A stretch of 64,000 nt of DNA from NCBI RefSeq assembly GCF_029983095.1, contig NZ_CP120467.1, forward strand, positions 2,154,501 to 2,218,500, in the 5' to 3' direction. Shown here piece after piece: positions 1 through 9,915 of this stretch. The translations under genes were made by a program, and so were the position numbers. Every line of letters starts with the position of its first letter. The stretch's first letter is position 1. The notes beneath the pieces were generated by a model. It was not told the origin of the DNA. It did not search any database and saw only the letters and a list, made by a program, of their open reading frames with translations. The DNA comes from Enterococcus montenegrensis. Its GTDB lineage: Bacteria > Bacillota > Bacilli > Lactobacillales > Enterococcaceae.

Positions 1-1002
1 TTAGCTCTCTTTTATTTAGGCGGCTTTAAAGTAAACACTGGCCACTTGGCACCAGGACAAATTTTAGCCTTAGTAAATTACATGAATCAGATGCTCTTGG
101 CTTTAATTGTCGTTTCAAATTTGGTTATCATTTTTACACGTGCAGCCGCTTCTGCTAACCGCGTAAACGAAGTATTGGAAACCAAACCCAGTATCACTAC
201 ATTTGGTGATACTAAAGCAGGTAATCCCCCAATTGCAGAAGATTCTTCTTTAAGCAGTAAAAAAGGCGCGATTGCTTTTCAACAAGTTGCTTTTCGCTTT
301 GCGCCTGAATTTGGACTGGTTCTAGAAAATATTGATTTTAAAGTAGCTGCTGGAACAACGCTTGGTATTATCGGTCCCACTGGTAGTGGCAAGTCAACTT
401 TATCTCAGCTTATTCTGCGTTTTTATGACGTCACAGCCGGCAGTGTTACCATTGACGGGCGCGATGTGCGCAAGTGGTCTTTAACAAAATTGCGCAGTGA
501 AATTGCTATGGTCCCCCAAACAGCAGTTTTATTCAGCGGGACGATCAAAGAAAATCTACAATGGGGCAAAAAAGACGCCACCGACCAAGAGTGCTGGGCC
601 GCACTTGAATTAGCACAAGCCAAAGAATTCGTAGCCGCATTACCTAAAGGCTTACAAACTCCAATTTTTGAAGGGGGTAAGAACTTTTCAGGCGGACAAA
701 AGCAACGATTGACGATTGCGCGAGCTGTGATTGCAAAACCACGTATTTTAATCTTAGATGATTCTCTTAGCGCGCTGGATTACAAAACTGATTTAAATTT
801 ACGACAGGCGCTCCAAAATAAATTAGACGGTACTTTGATTATCATTTCTCAACGGGTACGCTCCATTCAAGATGCCCAGCAAATTTTAGTTTTAGATGCT
901 GGCAAACAAGTCGGCCTAGGCAGACATGAAGAGTTATTAGTGAATTGCCCAGAATATCAAGCCATTGTTGCTTCACAAGCGGAGGTGTCCCATGAAGCCT
1001 AA
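1..1002 (+). CDS. ABC exporter half-transporter, degenerate NBD (EfrA-like), 5' truncated by window
   Basis: This is the C-terminal part of a type I ABC exporter half (permease plus ATPase). The frame is open from base 1, so the start lies outside the window. The end of the last membrane helices is followed by an NBD with Walker A GPTGSGKST (nt 373-399) and signature FSGGQKQR. Walker B is ILILDDSLSALD, with Asp in place of the catalytic Glu, and the switch-loop His is replaced (SQR). That marks the degenerate half of a heterodimeric exporter. It overlaps the downstream half by 11 bp, so the two are translationally coupled. By resemblance the pair matches the enterococcal EfrAB drug exporter, but the substrate cannot be read from sequence. 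Confidence 0.9.
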   Translation, partial: LALFYLGGFKVNTGHLAPGQILALVNYMNQMLLALIVVSNLVIIFTRAAASANRVNEVLETKPSITTFGDTKAGNPPIAEDSSLSSKKGAIAFQQVAFRFAPEFGLVLENIDFKVAAGTTLGIIGPTGSGKSTLSQLILRFYDVTAGSVTIDGRDVRKWSLTKLRSEIAMVPQTAVLFSGTIKENLQWGKKDATDQECWAALELAQAKEFVAALPKGLQTPIFEGGKNFSGGQKQRLTIARAVIAKPRILILDDSLSALDYKTDLNLRQALQNKLDGTLIIISQRVRSIQDAQQILVLDAGKQVGLGRHEELLVNCPEYQAIVASQAEVSHEA

Positions 1003-2749
1003 AAAAATTGACTGGTCTGTTTTAAAACGCTATCTTCCATACTTATCAGCCTTCAAAAAAGAAATGAGCGGGGCAATTATTTTAGGTATTGCCTCAGGGG
1101 GCACCAGTGTCTATATTACTTATCAAATCGGTCAAGCAGTTGATCAAATGTTAGGGAAAAACGAAGTGAATTTTAGTGCTTTGTATCATATCCTTTTACT
1201 CTTTGCCAGCGTTGTTTTCATTACCGTCATTAGCCAACTTTTCATTCAACGTCTGTCTAACAAAATTGCTTATTTTTCCGCCGGACAATTACGTAAAGAT
1301 GCTTTTACGCATTTAAACAAACTTCCGTTGAGTTATTACGATCAAACACCCCATGGAAATATCGTGAGTCGTTTCACTAATGATATGGACAATATTGCGA
1401 TTGCCGCGGCGGCTGTTTTCAATCAGCTTTTCTCAGGCGTTGCCATTGTGTTAATTGCGCTAGTTGTAATGTTACGTTTAAGCATTGTTTTGACAATTGT
1501 TGTTTTAGTCGCCACACCTATTATATTTTTCGTTAGTTGGCTGGTTGCGACATACTCGCAAGCTAATTTTGCCCGCCAGCAAGAAATCGTGGGGGAAATT
1601 TCCGGTTTTGTCACAGAAATGGTAGGAAATCAAAAAATCGTTAAAGCCTTCCAGCAAGAAGACGTCAATCAACAAAAATTTGAAGCCATTAACCAAGAAT
1701 TAAATGTACGGGGCCAAAAAGCACAATTTTCGTCTTCTTTAACAAACCCCATGTCACGTTTTGTCGATCATTTAGCCTATTTGGCGGTCGGTTTTGTAGG
1801 CGGTCTATTAGTTTTAAATGGTAGTCAGTTGGTGACAATTGGTGTCATTTCCAGCTTTACAATTTACGCGAGTCAATTTACCAAACCATTTATTGAACTT
1901 TCTGGAATTACAACTCAAATTCAAACGGCCATTGCCGGTTTAAACCGGACTTTTGAAATTTTAGATCAAAAAATTGAAACACCTGACGCTCCTGACGCAA
2001 TTATTTTAAAAAACGTCAAAGGTGCTGTTCGTTTTTCTCAAGTGGATTTTAGCTATACGAAAGATCAACCGCTAATTCACGATTTCAACTTTGAGGCCGC
2101 TCCTGGTGAAACGGTCGCCATCGTAGGAAAAACCGGTGCTGGTAAATCCACACTGGTTAACTTATTAATGCGCTTTTATGAAGTGGATCACGGAAAAATA
2201 ACGTTAGATGGTTATGATATTCGTCATTTGACTCGGGATAGTTTACGACAAAGTTTCGGTATGGTATTACAAGATACGTGGCTTTTTGATGCAAGCTTAC
2301 GGGAAAACCTCACTTATGGTAATCCCAAGGCAGAAGATGAATTGATTTATGAAGCATTAAAGAAAACTTATATGTATGATTATGTCGCGCGTCTGCCACA
2401 AAAGCTCGATACGGTTATTGGAACAAGTGGTGTAAAAATTTCCGATGGTCAACGCCAATTGTTAACCATTGCCCGGACCATGATTTCCAAACCGCATCTT
2501 TTAATCTTGGATGAGGCAACAAGTTCTGTCGATACTTTAACGGAACGAAAAATTCAGGCAGCTTTTTTAGCCATGATGAAAGGAAAAACCAGTTTCGTAA
2601 TTGCTCACCGCCTTGCTACTATCCAAGCTGCTGATAAAATTCTTGTAATGGATCACGGTCAAATTGTTGAACAAGGTACTCATGAAAGTTTACTAAAAAA
2701 TAATGGCTATTACGCTGAACTTTATCACGCACAATTTGAACAATCCTAA
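992..2749 (+). CDS. ABC exporter half-transporter, canonical NBD (EfrB-like)
   Basis: This 585-residue half-transporter partners the preceding gene. I chose the ATG at 992 because GGAGGTG lies just upstream; an in-frame TTG at 965 has no such site. Six membrane helices occupy roughly residues 15-310. The NBD has Walker A GKTGAGKST, signature ISDGQRQ, a canonical Walker B LLILDEATSSVD and an intact switch His (IAHRLAT). With the degenerate first half it should form a heterodimer with one working ATP site, as known for the EfrAB/LmrCD/BmrCD group. A bidirectional terminator follows directly. Multidrug export is a family-based inference. Confidence 0.93.
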   Translation: MKPKKIDWSVLKRYLPYLSAFKKEMSGAIILGIASGGTSVYITYQIGQAVDQMLGKNEVNFSALYHILLLFASVVFITVISQLFIQRLSNKIAYFSAGQLRKDAFTHLNKLPLSYYDQTPHGNIVSRFTNDMDNIAIAAAAVFNQLFSGVAIVLIALVVMLRLSIVLTIVVLVATPIIFFVSWLVATYSQANFARQQEIVGEISGFVTEMVGNQKIVKAFQQEDVNQQKFEAINQELNVRGQKAQFSSSLTNPMSRFVDHLAYLAVGFVGGLLVLNGSQLVTIGVISSFTIYASQFTKPFIELSGITTQIQTAIAGLNRTFEILDQKIETPDAPDAIILKNVKGAVRFSQVDFSYTKDQPLIHDFNFEAAPGETVAIVGKTGAGKSTLVNLLMRFYEVDHGKITLDGYDIRHLTRDSLRQSFGMVLQDTWLFDASLRENLTYGNPKAEDELIYEALKKTYMYDYVARLPQKLDTVIGTSGVKISDGQRQLLTIARTMISKPHLLILDEATSSVDTLTERKIQAAFLAMMKGKTSFVIAHRLATIQAADKILVMDHGQIVEQGTHESLLKNNGYYAELYHAQFEQS

Positions 2750-2756
2750 AATAATA

Positions 2757-2804
2757 AAAACTGGCACAGCTACATTTTTTTGAGGGTAGCTGTGCCAATT
2801 TTTT
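2757..2804. terminator. Bidirectional rho-independent terminator
   Basis: A perfect 12-bp stem (2762-2773 with 2786-2797) is flanked by A-rich sequence on the left and a T run on the right. It can end both the ABC operon (+) and the convergent glycosidase gene (-), whose stop codon overlaps its edge. Confidence 0.9.
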
Positions 2805-3976
2805 CATGAGATTAGTCCTAAATTTTTCTTCCAGGTTAATACCCGCATAACGGCAGTATCCAACGCCTCTTCGGAATATTCCCCACTTTTAACAGCAGTT
2901 AATATTCTTGGAATTTGTACTTGATAGCTAGAGGACATGATTAAATCATTGCCTGCTTTTAGAGCAGCAAGTCCAGCATCTGCTTGGGAAATAAAATCTG
3001 CTAGCCCGGCCATATCCATATCATCAGTCATAATCACACCGTCAAAACGTAATTCATTTCGTAAAACATCATGAACTGCCTTTGAAATTGAAGCGGGCTT
3101 GGTTTTATCAATCCCATCAATAATATTATGAGAAACTAGCACGCTATCTGCTCCAGCTTTAATTCCAGCTTTAAAGGGCTTAAAATCAGTCTCACGCAAT
3201 TCTTTTAAGCTTCTTGTATCACGGACAATTTCCACATGGGAATCACGATTATTCCCATAACCGGGAAAATGTTTTAACGTTGAACCACTTTTTTCTCCCT
3301 TAAGCGCCTTTACCACTGTCTCGACATACTCACTTGTTCCCTGTGCATCTAGCCCAATCGTCCGATCATAAATAAAAGCATTCGGATCTGTCGCCACGTC
3401 AGCAATAGGAAATAGTCCTGCATTAATGCCAAAGTCGTGCAAAACTTTTGCCTTATTAATTGTATCTGACTTAATCGCTGCAAAACCACCTGCGGCATAA
3501 AGTGCTTGGGGTGAGGCGAAAGGTTCAGCGACTAAATTAGCATTCTGACTTACCCGCGTGACAGTACCTCCTTCTTCATCTGACCCAATTAACAATGGTA
3601 TTTTGCTAGCAGCTTGATAACTTGCAATTTTTTGTGTCAGACTTGTTTGGCTTTCATTTTCCATATCGCGGCCAAAAAGAACATAGCCACCTAAATGATA
3701 GGTTGTTATATCTTCTACCTGATTGACTTCTGGCACGCGAACGAAAAATAATTGCCCTACTTTTTCTTCCAAAGTCATGTTTGCCACTACTTCTTTTATC
3801 GGATCTTTTTTCTCACTACTTGAAGTTGTTGCAACACTTTCATCCACAGCTGTAGAACTAACGGAAGTTTTCTCATTTGTTTGATAATTTGTAAAACCAA
3901 AGAATAAATTCAAAATAAAAAAACCACCTAATACTAAAATAATTGCAACTAAAAGAATGATCAAAAATCGTTTCAT
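2804..3976 (-). CDS. Membrane-anchored glycoside hydrolase family 3 (NagZ-like beta-N-acetylhexosaminidase)
   Basis: This 390-residue protein has a single N-terminal hydrophobic segment (about residues 5-28) without a lipobox Cys, so it is probably a membrane-tethered extracellular enzyme. A low-complexity Ser/Thr linker follows, then a GH3 catalytic domain. Family motifs are KHFPGYGN followed by DSH (the NagZ His/Asp loop) and VIMTDDMDMAG, which carries the presumed nucleophile Asp. The start at 3976 is preceded by GGAGG; an upstream TTG in frame is less likely. NagZ-type enzymes remove GlcNAc from peptidoglycan fragments or glycoconjugates. The exact substrate is unknown. The gene stands alone, convergent with the ABC operon. 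Confidence 0.88.
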   Translation of the reverse strand: MKRFLIILLVAIILVLGGFFILNLFFGFTNYQTNEKTSVSSTAVDESVATTSSSEKKDPIKEVVANMTLEEKVGQLFFVRVPEVNQVEDITTYHLGGYVLFGRDMENESQTSLTQKIASYQAASKIPLLIGSDEEGGTVTRVSQNANLVAEPFASPQALYAAGGFAAIKSDTINKAKVLHDFGINAGLFPIADVATDPNAFIYDRTIGLDAQGTSEYVETVVKALKGEKSGSTLKHFPGYGNNRDSHVEIVRDTRSLKELRETDFKPFKAGIKAGADSVLVSHNIIDGIDKTKPASISKAVHDVLRNELRFDGVIMTDDMDMAGLADFISQADAGLAALKAGNDLIMSSSYQVQIPRILTAVKSGEYSEEALDTAVMRVLTWKKNLGLIS

Positions 3977-4186
3977 AATTTCCTCCAAAGGATACGTATA
4001 ATGTCATCTTTCATTTTAACATGTTAGCGAAAAATTTTTGGTGAAATATGCACAAAATCTTCGTTTCATCTTCTTTTTTATCCTTAGCAGTAAATCTTGG
4101 TAGCAATAAAGAAAGTATATTTGTAACATGACATGTTGCATTGATAATGCTTAAACGATTTTGCTTTAGTAGCATTTATAACCATC

Positions 4187-4228
4187 AAAAAAAAAACTGT
4201 AAAACTAGAAAATTTACTAGTCTTACAG
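4187..4228 (-). terminator. Terminator of folT
   Basis: Reading the minus strand, a stem of about 13 bp (4196-4228) is followed by a run of about ten U. It lies about 30 bp past the folT stop. Confidence 0.88.
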
Positions 4229-4258
4229 TCTGCGCCCTGGGATGAAGGACGTTAGTGA

Positions 4259-4786
4259 TTAATTTGAGTGTAGTTTTTTTGCCAAACGTTGATAAGGTAA
4301 TGCTCGGCCTACGATATAGATAATCATCGTTTCTAAAGGAATCATGATCACCGCTTTAATCAAGCGGGTTGTCCATAATCCCGGATTAGTTAAATCAATG
4401 CCGTACATCAAAGATAACCACAGTGGTGTTAAGCAAAAACTAAAGACCACGGTGTTAACTAAGACACACAGAAAAGAATTTTTTAACGTAATTTCTTTTT
4501 TGTAAAAGAAAAAACCATAAATAAGTCCACCTAAAAAGGCATTAAACGTAAAGCCAATAAAAAATGGTGCTTTAGCCAATAAAGTATTTCCGATAACATC
4601 GGCGACTACTGCCCCAATTCCAGTCCAAAATGGACCAAATAAAGTCGCCATCACTACTTCTGGTACAAAGCTAAAAGTGATTTTTAATAATTGGGTTTCA
4701 AACCCGAAAACTTGCGATAAAACAACCATCAAAGCAATTAACATTGCCATGACCGCAATCTTATAGGCATCTAGTTTTCTTTTCAT
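4259..4786 (-). CDS. folT: ECF transporter S component, folate type (FolT)
   Basis: This 175-residue, very hydrophobic protein has about six membrane segments and matches the substrate-binding S component of a group II ECF transporter. It binds the vitamin and docks on a shared EcfAA'T module encoded elsewhere. The N-terminal AVMAMLIALMVVLS resembles the helix that contacts the T component. Folate specificity is supported by the leader, which contains a recognisable tetrahydrofolate riboswitch. A Shine-Dalgarno AAGGAG sits eight to ten bases before the ATG. The gene is monocistronic, with its own terminator. Confidence 0.88.
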   Translation of the reverse strand: MKRKLDAYKIAVMAMLIALMVVLSQVFGFETQLLKITFSFVPEVVMATLFGPFWTGIGAVVADVIGNTLLAKAPFFIGFTFNAFLGGLIYGFFFYKKEITLKNSFLCVLVNTVVFSFCLTPLWLSLMYGIDLTNPGLWTTRLIKAVIMIPLETMIIYIVGRALPYQRLAKKLHSN

Positions 4787-4824
4787 AACTCAGCATCTCC
4801 TTAATAGAGCTGCCGCATAAAATA

Positions 4825-4929
4825 ATGCAGCGAATGCGAAAATAAAACCGCGAATTGCATGCAATCCTTCGTCCCAAGGGCAACATCCCATCCCTCAGAC
4901 ACTTAACGCTTTATTTCCTACTCTGTCAT
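4825..4929 (-). promoter_or_regulatory. Tetrahydrofolate (THF) riboswitch upstream of folT
   Basis: Read on the minus strand, the leader carries the conserved THF-I core: GCGTTAAGTGT, then GGGATGTTG, then ACGAAG, then GCGG and GCATTCGCT. P1 can form between ATGaCAG (4923-4929) and CTGCAT (4825-4830). P2 can form between GAAATAAAGC and the U/A-rich segment after GCGG. This is the same order as in the known Streptococcus mutans folT riboswitch. The short distance to AAGGAG, with a CTCT able to pair with it, suggests translational control. The expression platform is inferred. Confidence 0.85.
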
Positions 4930-5329
4930 ATTTGAGGTTTAAAAACCTCGCCTAAAATATAGCACGAATAAATTGCTACAACAAGCTAACGAGCTTCTGT
5001 GCTTAAAATTTTATAACGAACGTTAGGAATCTAACCGCTTGCAGTATTTAAAAGCTGAATAAACTGCCCTCAGCTCGTAAAAAATAAATAATAAATTTCC
5101 GGAAATTGTTCCTCAAATTTTTGGAAATTTTGTTTTATTTCTTGACGTGCTAGTTTATGAAGCTAGATATTTAAAAACTGAGAGCCCTGGGGCAACTCTT
5201 TAGCAATAAGACAGAATCTTGATAAATTGTTCCTCAAATTTCTCAAGATTTAGGCTTATTGTCGCTAAGAGTTAGTGCATGAAGTTAGATATTAAAAGCT
5301 GAATAAACTGCCCTCAGCTTATAAAAAAA
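4930..5329 (-). repeat. Tandem array of degenerate hairpin units in the folT upstream region
   Basis: About 400 bp between niaX-like and the folT riboswitch contain no gene but repeat themselves. A 22-bp hairpin unit (GCTGA/TCAGC stem) occurs at about 5053-5074 and 5307-5328, with a weaker relative near 5178. Two longer hairpins at about 5095-5135 and 5195-5275 present the same loop, TTTGAGGAACAATTT on the minus strand, on different but self-complementary stems. The period is about 125-130 bp. I do not recognise the family. Confidence 0.6.
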
Positions 5330-5362
5330 TAAAAAAATCCTGCCGTAAGTTTACGGCAGGAA
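5330..5362 (-). terminator. Terminator of the niaX-like gene
   Basis: A perfect 11-bp GC-rich stem (5338-5361) with a two-base loop is followed on the minus strand by a run of seven U. It ends 14 bp after the stop. Confidence 0.95.
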
Positions 5363-5375
5363 AATTTTTTAGCTA

Positions 5376-5999
5376 TTATCGGGCAGTTTTCACATTGCCA
5401 ACAACTTCTTTTTGTAATTTCAGAGCTTTGGTAAAGACTGGAATGTCAAAGTGTTTACTTAAAGTCCCCGCAACAAAGTACGCAATATTGTAATCCACCA
5501 AACTGTGAATTACGCCACCAAATCCTAATAAGACAAAGTAGAAGTAAAAAACACCCCCATCATAGGTTCCTGGTGTACCCAAATTAATCATGTTAAAAGC
5601 TAAAACGACCACCACTTCTGCTGCCGCATGAATTAAACCTAAAACGACATTATACATTTGAAAACGGACATTGGCTAAAGTAAACCGGCCATTTTGCAAC
5701 ACGATTTGAGGATTTTTTTGCAGATATAATGCCCCAATTGTAGCAAAAATTACATGAGTTAAGGCCCGTAATGCAATTACAACAGGTAACCCAGAAACTA
5801 AAAACCCAAAAGTTGTTCCCAACGCAACTGCAATCGCTACAGCTGGCGAAAAGAACATCGCAATAAATAATGGCACATGGCTAGCTAATGTAAAAGATGC
5901 TGGTCCAATCACAATTTTAGGCATTACCATTGGAATCATGATCCCAAGGCCAATTAGTAAAGCAGCAATCGTTAAATGACGCACAGAATTATTTCTCAT
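5376..5999 (-). CDS. niaX: ECF-type transporter S component, probable niacin transporter (NiaX-like)
   Basis: This 207-residue integral membrane protein has five to six hydrophobic segments and an N-terminal helix typical of ECF S components (LTIAALLIGLGIMIP). I chose the ATG at 5999 because GAGGAGG lies just upstream; an in-frame start 27 bp further out is weaker. No substrate can be read from the protein itself. Niacin is suggested by two palindromes in the promoter that fit the NiaR operator as I recall it from pneumococcus. The protein would share the EcfAA'T energising module with FolT. The niaX assignment is therefore context-based. Confidence 0.65.
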   Translation of the reverse strand: MRNNSVRHLTIAALLIGLGIMIPMVMPKIVIGPASFTLASHVPLFIAMFFSPAVAIAVALGTTFGFLVSGLPVVIALRALTHVIFATIGALYLQKNPQIVLQNGRFTLANVRFQMYNVVLGLIHAAAEVVVVLAFNMINLGTPGTYDGGVFYFYFVLLGFGGVIHSLVDYNIAYFVAGTLSKHFDIPVFTKALKLQKEVVGNVKTAR

Positions 6000-6049
6000 T
6001 TTTTCCTCCTCAAAAAACTCTAACATTTATTTTTTCGTACCTAACCAAC

Positions 6050-6108
6050 GTGTCAAGACACTTGGGTCTTTTTCATTTTAGTGGTATTTATTTTAAGTGT
6101 CAAGACAT
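6050..6108 (-). promoter_or_regulatory. Promoter with twin NiaR-like operators for the niaX-like gene
   Basis: The palindrome GTGTCTTGACAC occurs at 6050-6061 and, with one end mismatch, at 6097-6108. On the minus strand TTGACA (6098-6103) lies inside the distal copy and is followed after 17 bp by TAAAAT (6075-6080). The proximal copy covers the expected start region. The repeat fits the GTGTMTWKACAS core that I recall for pneumococcal NiaR, a nicotinate-responsive repressor. The regulator gene is not in this window. Confidence 0.7.
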
Positions 6109-6263
6109 ATATTTTGTTTTTACGAAAAGAGTCTGAAAAATTTCACTTATTTTTTAAATGCAGTTAAATTCAGGTGATAGTTATGTACACCTTTATTAAA
6201 ATTCTCCTCAAAAAAAGACCACTGCTCTATTCTATTACCTTTATTTTTTTCGCTAAACAAAAC

Positions 6264-6306
6264 AAAATCAGAGGCTACGACAATTTTTCTGTCATAACCT
6301 CTGATT
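6264..6306 (-). terminator. Terminator of the tatD-rnmV-rsmA operon
   Basis: A 9-bp stem (AATCAGAGG with CCTCTGATT) plus an inner GACA/TGTC pairing is followed on the minus strand by a U-rich tract. It lies about 35 bp past rsmA. Confidence 0.85.
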
Positions 6307-6340
6307 AAGATACATTTATTCTAATTTCAAACTGTGTTTT

Positions 6341-7801
<1,461 letters not shown>

Positions 7802-7805
<4 letters not shown>

Positions 7806-8572
7806 CGATTAATTCCAAAGAGGCGATGTGCATTAGCCCGAGTAAGTGCTGCGACTTCTTCAAAGGGCATTTCTCGCAGTTCTGCAATTTTTTCTACGAC
7901 ATAACGGGTATAGCCCGGTTCATTGCGTTTACCCCGATAAGGTACCGGTGCTAAATAAGGCGCATCCGTTTCGACCAAAAGACGATCAAGGGGTACAACC
8001 GTTGCCGCTTCTTGCACATCAAGCGCCTTTTTGAACGTCACGACACCACTGAAGGAAACATGCATTCCCAGATCCAAAAAGCGTTTTGCCCACTCGCCAC
8101 TACCGCTGAAACTATGCATAATCCCGCCGATGTCTGCTATTTTTTCATCTTTTAAAATACGATACGTGTCTTCAATAGCGTCCCGGGTATGAATGCTGAT
8201 TGGTAAATGCATTTCTCTGGCGATGGCAATTTGGCGGCGAAAGATTCTTTCTTGCACTTCTTTTGAATCTTCCATCCAATAATAATCCAATCCAATTTCC
8301 CCTAAAGCTACCACTTTAGGTAAGGTTAGCTGTATTTGCAATTTTTCTTCAATTTCTTTTGTATAGCTACCTGCCTCAGTTGGATGCCAGCCAATAATGC
8401 TATATATGTCAGTATATTCTTGACTTAAAGCTAAGCTTTTGTCGATTGTTGGCGTATCAAATCCCACGACTGCCATTTCAGTGACGCCAAGTTCTTTGGC
8501 TCGTTGAATCGTTTCTGGGATATCTTCATTAAATTGTTCGGCATTTAAGTGTGTATGAGAATCAAAAATCAC
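7802..8572 (-). CDS. tatD: TatD family metal-dependent hydrolase
   Basis: This is a TIM-barrel amidohydrolase-like nuclease. From the GTG at 8572 the protein has 256 residues and begins [10 protein letters not shown], the usual start with the metal-binding HxH. AAGGATG lies about 10 bases upstream; more distal ATGs at 8590 and 8599 lack a ribosome-binding site. Other metal and active-site motifs are [26 protein letters not shown] and [11 protein letters not shown]. TatD enzymes are 3'-5' exonucleases or DNases. It is the first gene of the tatD-rnmV-rsmA operon. Confidence 0.93.
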
Positions 8573-8622
8573 CAAGTTCACATCCTTCATTAATATCATT
8601 TCGTAAATTACGCTAAACAAAC

Positions 8623-8660
8623 ACAAGTGGTGACAGTCTACTGTAAAAATTTACCACTTG
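8623..8660 (-). promoter_or_regulatory. Inverted repeat upstream of tatD
   Basis: ACAAGTGGT (8623-8631) and its complement (8652-8660) enclose a second inner pair, ACAGT/ACTGT. The structure lies about 50 bp before the tatD start. It could be a leader hairpin or an operator. No T run follows it, so it is not a simple terminator. Confidence 0.4.
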
Positions 8661-8810
8661 TTGTCATTTCATTAGTAACTTTAGCACAAAAGCGCTTGTG
8701 TCTAAAGTAAAGGCCCCGCAAAAAAATGACTTTTGTAAAAATTTAGTTTACTCGGCTGAAAAGAAAAAAATCTCCCACACCACAAAAGATTAAGTAAATG
8801 CCCACAATTC

Positions 8811-8933
8811 TTAAAATAGGGATAAAATGACTGGCCAATCTTCTGTTTTTAGCAATTCCATCTTTTTAGTAGGAGCGGTTGTAACATTGTCTCCTGCAAT
8901 AAATCCGTCTTTGGTCCGATTTATAATTCTCAT
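8811..8933 (-). CDS. Possible small ORF (40 aa), BRCT-like remnant
   Basis: The roughly 480 bp between tatD and the next gene hold only one candidate, a 40-codon frame from ATG 8933 to TAA 8811. It contains FIAGDNVTTAPTKKMELLKT, which faintly recalls the C-terminal half of a BRCT domain (the gene-name-like VAG..xGxK pattern before a short helix). The upstream AAAGAG is a poor ribosome-binding site. It may be a real microprotein or a decayed fragment. I have no firm support for expression. Confidence 0.25.
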   Translation of the reverse strand: MRIINRTKDGFIAGDNVTTAPTKKMELLKTEDWPVILSLF

Positions 8934-9119
8934 TACTCTTTATAATTAAAGTAGCTTTTTTATTAGAAATTAAGCTTACCAAAAATGATTTCCCCGCTTC
9001 ACAAGTTACCAAACAAAGGTATCACAAAAATCATTTCATCGATTTTTTATCACTTACAACCTTGCTTTGAGAACTCTCTTACACCAACGTTTGATCGTTT
9101 ATAAAAAAGGAGTTAAAAC

Positions 9120-9722
9120 ATGGAAAATTTCAACCATAAGTATCCGCAGTTGGCACAATATCTGCGCCAAAAGTATAAAAAAAATACCAAAGATCAAGTT
9201 TTGACTTGGAGCCATTTTGCTATTTTAGCTTTATTTGGTCTCTTATTAAAATTTAGTTTTACTGGACAACTGCTGTTAATTTTTAGCTTTATCGCCATTG
9301 CAGCACTTGTTAAAGGCCCCCTGATGCTTTTATATAGTTCAATTTATCTCTTTTTAACAAGTTTATTTCCGCCACTAGGAATTCTCTTATCGACTGTTTT
9401 ATTCGTCTTATCCTTCCTAGAATTAAAACGCAATTGGCAGTTGAACCTCACCGCTTTTTTCTTTTACGGACTGCCGTTACTTACGACGCTCTTAGTAACG
9501 TTTGATTTTGGCAATCCCTTTTGGTTAAAAAATAGTTTGTTACTAATCGGGATAATTACGCTTCATTTCTTATTGCAAAACTTCTATCGTCAAGATTTCA
9601 CAAGTTGGTCCCTAATGTGGTTTCTCATTGCCGCACCTTATGAAATGTTGTTATTTATCATTCCAAAAAAGAACAGCCGTTTGCGTCACAATCCTTCAAA
9701 AAAACTTCGGAAATTAAAGTGA
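9120..9722 (+). CDS. Multi-pass membrane protein of unknown function
   Basis: This 200-residue protein is almost entirely hydrophobic between residues 30 and 180, with about six predicted helices. It has a charged N-terminus and a basic Lys/Arg-rich C-terminal tail. AAAAGGAG precedes the ATG at good spacing. I recognise no family motif. It is followed by its own terminator, so it appears to be monocistronic. The preceding 180 bp are AT-rich and should hold its promoter. Function is unknown. Confidence 0.7.
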   Translation: MENFNHKYPQLAQYLRQKYKKNTKDQVLTWSHFAILALFGLLLKFSFTGQLLLIFSFIAIAALVKGPLMLLYSSIYLFLTSLFPPLGILLSTVLFVLSFLELKRNWQLNLTAFFFYGLPLLTTLLVTFDFGNPFWLKNSLLLIGIITLHFLLQNFYRQDFTSWSLMWFLIAAPYEMLLFIIPKKNSRLRHNPSKKLRKLK

Positions 9723-9756
9723 GGTTGTGCTTTTTTAGATTTCAAATCATTTCAAG

Positions 9757-9795
9757 CGTCTCCTGTCAACGTTTCGGAGACGTTTATTTTATTTG
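9757..9795 (+). terminator. Terminator after the membrane protein gene
   Basis: CGTCTCC (9757-9763) pairs with GGAGACG (9776-9782), extended by AAG/TTT, and is followed by a T-rich stretch. Confidence 0.8.
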
Positions 9796-9851
9796 TAACA
9801 AAAACGAAATAATTTTCATCTAAATTTAGCAAAATCTTATCTGATGTTCGA

Positions 9852-9880
9852 TTGCTTTTTCTCAAACTATCTTATATTCT
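9852..9880 (+). promoter_or_regulatory. Candidate promoter of the phosphoesterase gene
   Basis: TTGCTT at 9852-9857 and TATTCT at 9875-9880 are separated by 17 bp, about 35 bp before the GTG start. Only the -35 and -10 fit was used. Confidence 0.4.
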
Positions 9881-9915
9881 ATACTAGTTAGCAGAATTTT
9901 AAAGGGGGCCGTTTT

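Noticed and set aside
4825..4929. T-box or other leader class for the folT upstream RNA
   Set aside because: No T-box motif or terminator is present, whereas the THF-I core segments all appear in order.
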